DNA of 64,000 nucleotides, from positions 256,154 through 320,153 of the forward strand of contig JAMPAP010000002.1 in the NCBI GenBank assembly GCA_023667185.1. The letters run 5' to 3'. Source of the DNA: Lachnoclostridium sp. Lineage in GTDB: Bacteria > Bacteroidota > Bacteroidia > Bacteroidales > Muribaculaceae. The translations under genes and the position numbers were made by a program. Below are positions 8,736 through 17,093 of the stretch, piece by piece. Under the pieces are notes generated by a model. That model was not told the origin of the DNA, made no database searches, and saw only the letters and a list, made by a program, of their open reading frames with translations. Positions within the stretch are counted from its first letter, which is position 1, and the number at the start of each line of letters is the position of its first letter.

Positions 8736-8864
8736 ATGAATCAAAGAGATGTCGACATCAGCGGTCCCATCGGCCTAATTATCACCGCCTTTCTCATCTT
8801 CGGCTACATCATAGTCGACCTCATCACCGCCATCTACAAAATATGCAAATCCCTCCAAAAATGA
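8736..8864 (+). CDS. 42-residue single-pass membrane protein
   Basis: A small open reading frame: ATG at 8736, stop TGA at 8862-8864. It begins MNQRDVDISGPIG, has one hydrophobic helix of about 20 residues (from LIITAFLIFGYIIV) and ends in a short basic tail (YKICKSLQK). Its stop overlaps the ATG of the first TPR gene by 4 bp (ATGA), which implies translational coupling and argues that both are real. I know no family for it. It could anchor or regulate the exported TPR protein; that is inference. Confidence 0.65.
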   Translation: MNQRDVDISGPIGLIITAFLIFGYIIVDLITAIYKICKSLQK

Positions 8865-11158
8865 GAAACCTCCTCCCTTTTATCTTTCTCGTCCTTTCAC
8901 TGGCTGCATCAGCGAAGATCACCCAGCCGGGTGTCGTAAAGGAATATAACGAAAAAGCCGAAAAGACTCCCCTTCCCGGTGTAGAGCTAACTATCCGCCA
9001 TGCGGGCTCCACGGTGTCGGAACGTGACGGCAGTTTCTCACTCGACTTTCTGTCGCTCAAGCCGGGCGAGCGCGTCAACGTACGCCGCATTGAGAAGCTT
9101 GGCTATGAGGTGTTTAACAAGGAGGCCATTGAGCAGTGGAACCTAAATCCCTCCACGCCGTTTGTCATCGTAATGTGCAGCTCTGACCGCTTCAAGAAGA
9201 TACGCGACAACTATGAACGCATCTCCTCTGAAAGCTACGCCCGTCAGCTCAAAGCCGAGCAGGCGAAGCTCGACCGCCTAAAGCAGGAGGGCAAGATTAA
9301 AGATGCTGAGTATCAACAGCGCCTCTATGAACTTCAGGAAAACTATGAGCGCCAGCTCGATAACCTCGACAACTACGTCGACCGCTTCGCCCGCATTGAC
9401 CTCAGCGAACTGTCGGATGTAGAGCATGGTATTATAGATCTTATTCAAGAAGGTAAGATCGAGGAAGCTATAGCTCGATATGAGGAGCAGCGGTTTCTTG
9501 AAAAGTATTTTGAGGAAGATGATGATATTCAGGAAATTGATAATGCCATCGGTAAACTTTCTGATACAAAGGAGGCCAAGATTGCTGCCCGCGATAGCCT
9601 GCTGATGGCGGTCAACCGTCAAGTCGATACTTACCGCATGGCAGGCGGAACCGAAAACTTCAATAAGATCATTGATATTTATCAGCAGCTTGTCAGTCGA
9701 GGCAAACTCGATGCAAATATCGTTGTTCCCTATCTTCAAGAACTTAACACCTCTAATCAATACGAGAAAACCATTGAGTTTTACAATACACTTTTGGCCG
9801 ACAGGGAGTACGATCCATATGCCATGCAGAAAATCCTTCTTAGAGTAGCTAATGCTCATAGTCAGTTGCAAAAGTTGAAAGAGGGTCTCGAAATTTACAA
9901 GTTATGCCTTGCTGAAATTGATAAATTCCCAGCGTCGGACGATGCCTATACAAATTTTCGCCGTAGTGCTATCAATAATAATATAGGATTGCTTTACAAT
10001 CGAATGGGAGATCTCGATAATGCAGAAAAATTCCTTTCCCAATGCCAATACTTAGTTGATGAGGATAATGAACATAAGTTTCAGGAACTAAGAAGAATAA
10101 ATAATCTGGGAATACTTTATCGTGGCCAACGTCGTTATGCCGAGGCCGATAGCGTATTCCATCATGGGATTGATGTTGCTAATACCATTACCTGCAATAA
10201 TAATGTAGAAAGGACGGAATTGACCTCATGTGTTTCTATTATTAATCAGGGTATTGGGAATAATCTTGCTGCCCAGAATAAATTCGCTGAAGCTAGAGGT
10301 TATTATCAGCGTTCTCTTGATGATATGACGAAACTCTATAATTATAACCCGCGACGGTATACTCCTGATCTTGCAACACTTAACTATAATTTTGCCCGTA
10401 CATATTTCCTTACCGAAGATTCAATTTCGCAAGCTATTCCATATCTTGAAAATTCAATGACTCATTATGAGTCTATACTTAAAGAACATTTTATTCAGTA
10501 TTATTTTGATAATTACGCTGAAACTTTCGGTAACTTTGCCCGTGTTTATGATAACCTTGGCCAAAAAGAAGAGGTGATAAAACTGTGCGCCAGAGCCGAC
10601 TCCATGCTTACTACTTGCAGCCTCTTTCCATACAAGGGAGCTAAATTGCAAAGCGCAATAGGCAGCACATATGCCGATATCAAGCAGTATGATAGGGCTT
10701 TGGAGTATCAGAAAAAAGCTCTTGTGTCAATTGAACTAATGTATAGCGAATACCCTGATATCTACAAAGAAAATTTGGCTATTACCTATGTTAACTATGC
10801 GATGACTTCCTGCAGAATTAAAGACTATAACACTGCCAAAGAATATTACGCCAAAGGTATCCCCATCTATGAGCAGATCAAAAACGAAAATCCTCGGTTC
10901 CTGAAAGACTATGCCAAAGTCGTTAACACTGCATTTGTCTTTCTGGCAACATCGCCCGAATACGATGAAGGTTTAAAATATCTCCGTATCCTCCAGTCAC
11001 TTAATCCTGAGAATATCAAACTCTTCGAATATGAATGTATTCTCCTCCATGGCCACGGCCGCATAGAGGAAGCAAGGGCCGCATTCGCTAAACTCCTCCA
11101 AGCCCACCCCGACTACCCCACCGACTCCGAACTTTACAAAAACCTTTCAAAATCATAA
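8861..11158 (+). CDS. exported TPR protein 1 with CarboxypepD-regulatory-like N-terminal module
   Basis: A 765-residue protein. Residues 1-18 are a signal peptide ending LAASA; about 20-85 form a carboxypeptidase-regulatory-like beta domain (PLPGVELTIRHAGSTVSERD); about 110-175 are a charged coiled coil rich in Glu/Arg/Lys; from about 200 onward come degenerate tetratricopeptide repeats. DNA coding for residues 9-183 is identical to the next gene, whereas the remainder is unrelated. I start at 8861 (MRNLLPF), the ATG inside the ATGA overlap with the small membrane protein; an upstream in-frame extension to 8714 would be a low-complexity Arg/His peptide. The TPR part is visibly more AT-rich than the shared module. 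Protein-protein scaffold in periplasm or on the surface is likely; the partner is unknown. Confidence 0.85.
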   Translation: MRNLLPFIFLVLSLAASAKITQPGVVKEYNEKAEKTPLPGVELTIRHAGSTVSERDGSFSLDFLSLKPGERVNVRRIEKLGYEVFNKEAIEQWNLNPSTPFVIVMCSSDRFKKIRDNYERISSESYARQLKAEQAKLDRLKQEGKIKDAEYQQRLYELQENYERQLDNLDNYVDRFARIDLSELSDVEHGIIDLIQEGKIEEAIARYEEQRFLEKYFEEDDDIQEIDNAIGKLSDTKEAKIAARDSLLMAVNRQVDTYRMAGGTENFNKIIDIYQQLVSRGKLDANIVVPYLQELNTSNQYEKTIEFYNTLLADREYDPYAMQKILLRVANAHSQLQKLKEGLEIYKLCLAEIDKFPASDDAYTNFRRSAINNNIGLLYNRMGDLDNAEKFLSQCQYLVDEDNEHKFQELRRINNLGILYRGQRRYAEADSVFHHGIDVANTITCNNNVERTELTSCVSIINQGIGNNLAAQNKFAEARGYYQRSLDDMTKLYNYNPRRYTPDLATLNYNFARTYFLTEDSISQAIPYLENSMTHYESILKEHFIQYYFDNYAETFGNFARVYDNLGQKEEVIKLCARADSMLTTCSLFPYKGAKLQSAIGSTYADIKQYDRALEYQKKALVSIELMYSEYPDIYKENLAITYVNYAMTSCRIKDYNTAKEYYAKGIPIYEQIKNENPRFLKDYAKVVNTAFVFLATSPEYDEGLKYLRILQSLNPENIKLFEYECILLHGHGRIEEARAAFAKLLQAHPDYPTDSELYKNLSKS
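8885..9411 (+). repeat. 527-bp perfect direct repeat, copy 1
   Basis: Bases 8885-9411 match 11187-11713 at every position I compared, offset exactly 2302 bp. The repeat covers codons 9-183 of TPR gene 1: end of the signal peptide, regulatory-like domain and coiled coil. The identity stops abruptly on both sides. Confidence 0.95.
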
Positions 11159-11162
11159 TATT

Positions 11163-13571
11163 ATGAAAAAAATTTTCCATATCCTTTTTCTCGTCCTTTC
11201 ACTGGCTGCATCAGCGAAGATCACCCAGCCGGGTGTCGTAAAGGAATATAACGAAAAAGCCGAAAAGACTCCCCTTCCCGGTGTAGAGCTAACTATCCGC
11301 CATGCGGGCTCCACGGTGTCGGAACGTGACGGCAGTTTCTCACTCGACTTTCTGTCGCTCAAGCCGGGCGAGCGCGTCAACGTACGCCGCATTGAGAAGC
11401 TTGGCTATGAGGTGTTTAACAAGGAGGCCATTGAGCAGTGGAACCTAAATCCCTCCACGCCGTTTGTCATCGTAATGTGCAGCTCTGACCGCTTCAAGAA
11501 GATACGCGACAACTATGAACGCATCTCCTCTGAAAGCTACGCCCGTCAGCTCAAAGCCGAGCAGGCGAAGCTCGACCGCCTAAAGCAGGAGGGCAAGATT
11601 AAAGATGCTGAGTATCAACAGCGCCTCTATGAACTTCAGGAAAACTATGAGCGCCAGCTCGATAACCTCGACAACTACGTCGACCGCTTCGCCCGCATTG
11701 ACCTCAGCGAACTTCAAGCTGACGAGCAGGAAATCATTGACCTCATTCAGCATGGCCGCCTCGATGAAGCCATCGCCAAATATGAAGCAATGAATCTTTC
11801 AGAGAAGTATGTGACTCTCTGTGAGGATGACGATAAGGTGAATAAAGCTATCAGTCAATTAACGTCAGTCCATGAATCTAATCTTCAATCTAAAGACAAA
11901 CTTCTGTCATCTATTTATCGTCAGGTCGAATCCTATATGCTAATAGGTGGCGTCACTAATAATATCTTGGCTGCTGGAATACTTAAGGAAGTGGCTGACG
12001 TAGATACTCTGAATATTGAACTTCAGAATTATACCGGAAATTTCCTCGACGAATATATTGCTGATTATAAATCAGCTTTCAGGTACTATACAAATGCTCT
12101 TAATGCTTCTTTGAAAATACATGGTGCTGAAAGTGTCCAATATGCAACTGCGTGCTCCAACATATCAAATTGTTACAAACATCAAGGCGAATATGGCAAG
12201 GCTCTTGAATATTGTATGATCGACTTGAATATAATGGAAAAGCAAAATGATCCTACGGATCTCAACCTTGCAGTGACTTATACAAATCTTGGATCGATAT
12301 ATCATGGTACAGGTTACTATCAACAGGGACTTGAATATTTCAACAAAGCATTGGATATTCGGCTGTCAAATAACGATGCATCAAAAAGAGATCTTCATCA
12401 AGCCTATAATAATATGGGTATGGAATATGCCAGACTCGGGCAGTATGATACTGCTCTGGAGTATTATGAAAAGGCTGTTGATATGATAGATGATGAGGCC
12501 AATATGCTTAAAGATAAGTTCCTTTCAATGAATAATATCGCGACTATTTATGGCCATACCGGGAAGTATGAGTCAGCCTTAGAAAGCTTTTTGAAATCAC
12601 TTAATATAAGTGCTAAAATTTATGGTGAAAAGCATCCCGAAGTGGCAACTATTCATAATAACATAGGTGGTACTTATGAGTCCATGGGCGAATATTCATT
12701 AGCTATGGACTATTATAATAAAGCTTTAAATATTCGGACTGAAATGCTCGGAGAAAATCATCCCGCAACAGCTGAGTCATTTGATAATATAGGAAGTTTA
12801 TATTCTTCGATAGGAAACTATAAAGAAGGAATTGAATTTTATAATAAGGCTATTGGTATAAGGTCTGCTATTTTTGGTGAAAATAATATAGAGTTAGCTT
12901 TAACGTATAATAATTTAAGTCAAGCATACTCAGGGTTGTCCGATTACGAAAATGCATTGTTATTTCAAAAGAAAGCCATTGATATTCAGGAAAATATTCT
13001 ACCTCCTGATCATCCGAATTTAGCCGTTTCATATAATAACCTCGGAACTATTTATTATGCTCTTGAGGATTATGATAATTCTATTGAATACTTAACCAAA
13101 TCATATAACGCAAGAATAAAAATCTTTGGAGAAAATAGCGTATTATTAACCAATACAATTGATAATATTGGCTCTGTCTATGAAGATAAAGGAGATTTAG
13201 ATAAGGCACTTGAATATCATACAAAGGCTCTGAATATTCGCCTTGAGAATTTGGCAGACAAGCATCCTGATTTAGTTTATTCCTATAATTCTCTTGCGTC
13301 ATTGTTTTATGGAAAAAAGGAGTTTGATAAAGCTCTTGAATATATGGAGAAAAGTGTAGAAATCAGAGAAGTTTCCTTTGGCCTATCTTCTTTGATTACA
13401 GCCAATTCTTATAATAATATTGCGGTTATCCTTGCCAATATGGAAAGAAACGATGAGGCGCTTGATTATTTTAATAAGGCGCTAAAAATTTATGAGGAAA
13501 ATGGCGAAGCCGTTAACCCCAAAGCCGTTAATATTAAGGAAGCAATAGAACAAATTTCTGCTAAAAAGTAA
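11163..13571 (+). CDS. exported TPR protein 2 with kinesin-light-chain-type repeats
   Basis: An 802-residue protein built like TPR protein 1: signal peptide (MKKIFHILFLVLSLAASA), the shared regulatory-like domain and coiled coil (residues 9-183 identical in DNA), then a different C-terminal part. From about residue 300 there are about a dozen 42-residue TPRs of the TPR_10/TPR_12 type, each with an NNIG/YxxxGxYxxALxYYxKALxI pattern and a GExHP linker. The DNA of this part is strongly AT-rich compared with the module and the surrounding genes. The start lies 4 bp after the stop of gene 1, so they are one operon. Such repeats bind peptides; the target is unknown. Confidence 0.87.
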   Translation: MKKIFHILFLVLSLAASAKITQPGVVKEYNEKAEKTPLPGVELTIRHAGSTVSERDGSFSLDFLSLKPGERVNVRRIEKLGYEVFNKEAIEQWNLNPSTPFVIVMCSSDRFKKIRDNYERISSESYARQLKAEQAKLDRLKQEGKIKDAEYQQRLYELQENYERQLDNLDNYVDRFARIDLSELQADEQEIIDLIQHGRLDEAIAKYEAMNLSEKYVTLCEDDDKVNKAISQLTSVHESNLQSKDKLLSSIYRQVESYMLIGGVTNNILAAGILKEVADVDTLNIELQNYTGNFLDEYIADYKSAFRYYTNALNASLKIHGAESVQYATACSNISNCYKHQGEYGKALEYCMIDLNIMEKQNDPTDLNLAVTYTNLGSIYHGTGYYQQGLEYFNKALDIRLSNNDASKRDLHQAYNNMGMEYARLGQYDTALEYYEKAVDMIDDEANMLKDKFLSMNNIATIYGHTGKYESALESFLKSLNISAKIYGEKHPEVATIHNNIGGTYESMGEYSLAMDYYNKALNIRTEMLGENHPATAESFDNIGSLYSSIGNYKEGIEFYNKAIGIRSAIFGENNIELALTYNNLSQAYSGLSDYENALLFQKKAIDIQENILPPDHPNLAVSYNNLGTIYYALEDYDNSIEYLTKSYNARIKIFGENSVLLTNTIDNIGSVYEDKGDLDKALEYHTKALNIRLENLADKHPDLVYSYNSLASLFYGKKEFDKALEYMEKSVEIREVSFGLSSLITANSYNNIAVILANMERNDEALDYFNKALKIYEENGEAVNPKAVNIKEAIEQISAKK
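11187..11713 (+). repeat. 527-bp perfect direct repeat, copy 2
   Basis: Second copy of the module at 8885-9411, in the same frame and at the same codon positions (9-183) of TPR gene 2. Recombination between the copies would delete 2302 bp and place the gene-2 repeats behind the gene-1 start. Confidence 0.95.
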
Positions 13572-13635
13572 AAAGAATGGCTTGGCGCTAATTAGAAAAG
13601 TTTGAAAAGGTGTTTTTTTATCGTTAGTTATTTGT

Positions 13636-13643
13636 TACTTTTG
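13636..13643 (+). promoter_or_regulatory. -7 box of nadE
   Basis: TACTTTTG matches TAnnTTTG and lies 19 bp before the nadE ATG. No TTTG is found at the usual distance upstream. Confidence 0.45.
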
Positions 13644-13662
13644 GGGAAAATTTGAATTTCTT

Positions 13663-15606
13663 ATGAGAGAGGGTTTTTTGAGAGTCGCCGCCGCAGTGCC
13701 GGTGGTCAACGTTGCCGACGTAGATTTCAACGTCGACAATATCATCTCGACGCTTGGTGAGCTCGAGAAAAAGGGTGTGGAGATCGCGGTCTTCCCCGAG
13801 ATGTGTGTCACGGCTTACACTTGCGGTGACTTGTTTCACTCGTCTACGCTTCTGGAGGCTGCACGCCGTGGGCTTGTACGCCTTGTAGATCATAGCATGA
13901 CTACCGACATGGATTTTATCGTAGGCCTTCCGGTGACATCAGGCAGTACGCTTTACAACTGCGCGGCTCATATTTCTCATGGTCAAGTGGATCTTGTGGC
14001 CAAGACTTATATCCCAAATTACAACGAGTTTTACGAGCGACGCTGGTGGAAACCGCTGCCCAAGGACTTCGAGCCTATATGCTTGGAAATCTCACCTGAA
14101 CTCAAAACTACCCTTTCATCCTCAATGGTTTTTCTCAGCCACGGCACAGCCATCGGCATCGAGATTTGCGAAGATCTGTGGGCTCCCGTGCCCCCGTCGT
14201 GCGATATGGCCATGATGGGAGCTACGGTGATTTTCAATCTATCGGCAAGCGATGACCTCATAGGCAAATATGCTTATCTGCGCAACCTTATAGCCCAGCA
14301 GAGCGGCCGCACTCTCTCTGCCTACGTCTACGCTTCGGCCGGGTGGGGCGAATCGTCAACTGATCTCACTTTCGACGGCAAAGCCATCATCGCCGAAAAC
14401 GGCTCGATCCTGGCTGAAGCTCCACGATGGACTTCCGAAAGCAAATATGTAATAGCGGATATTGATATCGAGGCTCTCGAGCATGACCGCCTCCACAACA
14501 TGACTTTCTCTTCCTGTCGCGACCGTCTTGGACTGCCACCCTTTGATTATACACCTGACTATAACTATGATACCACCACTGACCTGACTTACCGCCAGAT
14601 CAGCCCCACCCCCTTTGTCCCGGCCGACGACGCGCTCGTGGATCTCCGCTGCGAGGAGATTATCAACATTCAGGCCGCGGCGCTGGCACGCAGACTCGAC
14701 GCCATCCACTGCCGCTCGCTGGTGGTGGGCATCTCGGGAGGCCTTGACTCCACGCTCGCGCTTCTCGTTGCCGTGAAAGCCTTTGACCGGCTGCATCTAG
14801 ACCGCAAGGGTATCACCGGTATTACTATGCCTGGCTTCGGCACCACCTCCCGCACCCACAACAATGCCATCGACCTGATGGAGGCTCTTGGCGTCACAAG
14901 CCGCGAGATCCCCATCGGCCCTGCCGTCAACCTGCACTTTGCCGATATAGGCCATGACCCTGCGGTTCATGACGTGACTTACGAAAATTCTCAGGCTCGC
15001 GAGCGCACTCAAATACTCATGGATGTAGCCAACCAGACGGGCGGCATCGTCCTCGGCACAGGTGACCTCTCGGAGCTCGCTCTCGGATGGGCCACCTACA
15101 ACGGCGACCAGATGTCAATGTACGGCGTAAATGCCGGCGTACCCAAGACGCTGGTGCGATACCTCGTGAAATGGGAGGCCGGAAATGTCGACGAACGCTC
15201 ACGTCGCTTGCTGCTCGACATATGCGACACCCCTATCAGTCCGGAACTTATACCTGCTGATAGTCAAGGTAATATCACGCAGAAAACCGAGGATCTCGTA
15301 GGTCCCTACGAGCTCCATGACTTCTTTATATATTACACCCTCCGCTACGGATTCTCTCCCCGCCGCATCTACCGCCTTGCCAGCAAGGCTTTTGATGGCA
15401 TATACACCTCCGAGGTGATACTCAAATGGATGTCGACATTTTTCCGCCGCTTTTTCTCGCAGCAGTTTAAGCGCTCTTGTATGCCCGACGGTCCCAAAGT
15501 GGGTAGCGTATGCCTTTCACCCCGCGGCGACTGGCGTATGCCTTCCGATGCGTCGTCGCGCCTATGGCTCGCCGAGATTGAATCCCTAAAATTACATAAC
15601 TCCTGA
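13663..15606 (+). CDS. nadE: glutamine-dependent NAD+ synthetase
   Basis: Makes NAD from deamido-NAD with ATP and ammonia taken from glutamine; last step of NAD synthesis, cytoplasmic. The 647-residue protein has an N-terminal nitrilase-type glutaminase domain with the E46 / K114 / C169 triad (FPEMC, AKTYIP, IEICEDLW) and a C-terminal synthetase domain with the PP-loop SGGLDST (358-364). Length and order fit the long two-domain NadE, so no separate glutaminase is needed. An outer-membrane protein gene follows 10 bp on. Confidence 0.96.
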   Translation: MREGFLRVAAAVPVVNVADVDFNVDNIISTLGELEKKGVEIAVFPEMCVTAYTCGDLFHSSTLLEAARRGLVRLVDHSMTTDMDFIVGLPVTSGSTLYNCAAHISHGQVDLVAKTYIPNYNEFYERRWWKPLPKDFEPICLEISPELKTTLSSSMVFLSHGTAIGIEICEDLWAPVPPSCDMAMMGATVIFNLSASDDLIGKYAYLRNLIAQQSGRTLSAYVYASAGWGESSTDLTFDGKAIIAENGSILAEAPRWTSESKYVIADIDIEALEHDRLHNMTFSSCRDRLGLPPFDYTPDYNYDTTTDLTYRQISPTPFVPADDALVDLRCEEIINIQAAALARRLDAIHCRSLVVGISGGLDSTLALLVAVKAFDRLHLDRKGITGITMPGFGTTSRTHNNAIDLMEALGVTSREIPIGPAVNLHFADIGHDPAVHDVTYENSQARERTQILMDVANQTGGIVLGTGDLSELALGWATYNGDQMSMYGVNAGVPKTLVRYLVKWEAGNVDERSRRLLLDICDTPISPELIPADSQGNITQKTEDLVGPYELHDFFIYYTLRYGFSPRRIYRLASKAFDGIYTSEVILKWMSTFFRRFFSQQFKRSCMPDGPKVGSVCLSPRGDWRMPSDASSRLWLAEIESLKLHNS

Positions 15607-15616
15607 CATAAAAACG

Positions 15617-16138
15617 ATGAAAAAAATCCTCCGTCACCTCCTCCTCTTGTTACTGATCGCTACCGCTGCTTCGAGTGCTGATGCTCAGGTGGTTAAAGGA
15701 CAGAAAACTTTCGGCGTACACGGTGGCTACGTCACCCGCAACCGCAGCGGCGTGGCCGGTATCGACTTTGAATACACTTTCTCAAAGCACTTCCGCCTGG
15801 CTCCGAGCGTTGACTATATATTCAGCAACCGCGGCTCTGATGGTTTTATGTTCAACATTGACTATCACGGTCCATATCCACTCAACTCCGCAGGCACTTT
15901 CAATGTCTACCATGTCATCGGTCTCAACTATGCTTCGTGGCATAACAAGGTGTATCATAATGAGGGTGACCCCGATGCCGACGTCTCAACCCGTGACAAC
16001 CGCTTCGGATTTGACTTCGGCGCCGGCCTGGAGTATTACGTGCAGCCTACAATGAAACTATCGTTCGAGGGCAAATTCAACTGGCTCCGCCACTACAACA
16101 CGGGTCTTTTCTATTTCGGTATAAGCTATGTCTTCTGA
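15617..16138 (+). CDS. small outer-membrane beta-barrel protein
   Basis: A 173-residue protein with a Sec signal peptide (MKKILRHL, long Leu run, cleavage after SSADA) and alternating hydrophobic/aromatic strands ending in the aromatic FYFGISYVF, typical of the last strand of an outer-membrane barrel recognised by BamA. An eight-strand porin-family barrel is likely. The gene overlaps the start of the glycosyltransferase by 11 bp. The specific function is unknown. Confidence 0.78.
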   Translation: MKKILRHLLLLLLIATAASSADAQVVKGQKTFGVHGGYVTRNRSGVAGIDFEYTFSKHFRLAPSVDYIFSNRGSDGFMFNIDYHGPYPLNSAGTFNVYHVIGLNYASWHNKVYHNEGDPDADVSTRDNRFGFDFGAGLEYYVQPTMKLSFEGKFNWLRHYNTGLFYFGISYVF

Positions 16139-17093
16139 AAAGGACATACTTCTTTCCATAGCTATCCCGGCCTACAACGCCGCATCAACAATAGGCCGTT
16201 GTCTTGAGTCGCTGCGCAGCCTTGACCTTGAGGATGTGGAGCTTATAGTCATCGACGACTGCTCTACTGACCACACCTACGATACGGTAAGCACCATACT
16301 CAAAAACGACTTCACTCGCTGCCATACACGCCTGCTCCGCAACGACCGCAACCTAGGCTCAGCCGCCACGCGCGCCCGTTACATGACGGAATCCCGCGGA
16401 CGATACCTGATGCAAGTCGACGCCGACGACTGCCTTGAGTTTAATAAAGAAGATATATATCATTGTATAGCCACTTCTGATGCCGACTGCCTTGTATTTC
16501 CGTTTAAAGTTTTCACCGACGGAAGAACAAAAAGATTCGATATCCAACACGGAGTGAATCTTAACTCCTTAGAAATCAGCTTCCGCAACTTCTCTCTATG
16601 TAATAAGATCATCCGTCGCAAATTCCTGATTGACAATGATCTCCTTCCCTACCCCAGCCTCAGCCGCTGGGAGGATTTAGGTGTCACGGCCCGACTCCTT
16701 GCCCTGAACCCTACGATCAAGTATATTGATAATATTTACTACCTTTACATGGTCGACACTTCGCGCGACACCCTGTCAAGCTTTGACAAAGAGCGCACCC
16801 TCCATGACCGCATGGGCATAGCCCGCTGTCTCAATAAATGGTTTGACGATCAGGGACTTGCGAAAAAATATGAGCCATTTCTACTGACATTGAAATTTTA
16901 CGCCAAGGCCTCATACCTTCGCGGCCGCGACAAAGATGTCCGTGCCTGGAAAGAGGCCTTCCCCGAAGTCAACTCCCGCATCATGAGCCTGCGAACCATC
17001 CCGCTCCATTACCGCCTTGCAGCAAAAACGATTGCACTTTTGCCTTCGGCTCCGGTGCAATCGCTTGTAAATCTTGTGGATAGAATCTTATAA
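16128..17093 (+). CDS. family 2 glycosyltransferase
   Basis: A 321-residue GT-A enzyme that would transfer a sugar from a nucleotide donor. The N-terminus has the family signature SIAIPAYNAASTIGRC, the VIDDCSTD donor-binding loop (about 42-48) and the metal-binding DADD (98-101). No transmembrane segments are seen, so it acts in the cytoplasm, probably on a surface glycan. Its first 11 bp overlap the barrel gene. Its stop directly abuts the stop of the convergent acyl-CoA ligase gene with no base between. Confidence 0.88.
   Translation: MSSEKDILLSIAIPAYNAASTIGRCLESLRSLDLEDVELIVIDDCSTDHTYDTVSTILKNDFTRCHTRLLRNDRNLGSAATRARYMTESRGRYLMQVDADDCLEFNKEDIYHCIATSDADCLVFPFKVFTDGRTKRFDIQHGVNLNSLEISFRNFSLCNKIIRRKFLIDNDLLPYPSLSRWEDLGVTARLLALNPTIKYIDNIYYLYMVDTSRDTLSSFDKERTLHDRMGIARCLNKWFDDQGLAKKYEPFLLTLKFYAKASYLRGRDKDVRAWKEAFPEVNSRIMSLRTIPLHYRLAAKTIALLPSAPVQSLVNLVDRIL

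Noticed and set aside
8714..8860. N-terminal extension of TPR protein 1
   Set aside because: The extension is an Arg/His-rich peptide out of frame with the small membrane protein; the ATG at 8861 yields a proper signal peptide like that of gene 2.
11714..13571. DNA-level tandem repeat within TPR gene 2
   Set aside because: The 42-residue repeats are clear in protein but degenerate in DNA, so they reflect the TPR fold rather than recent duplication.
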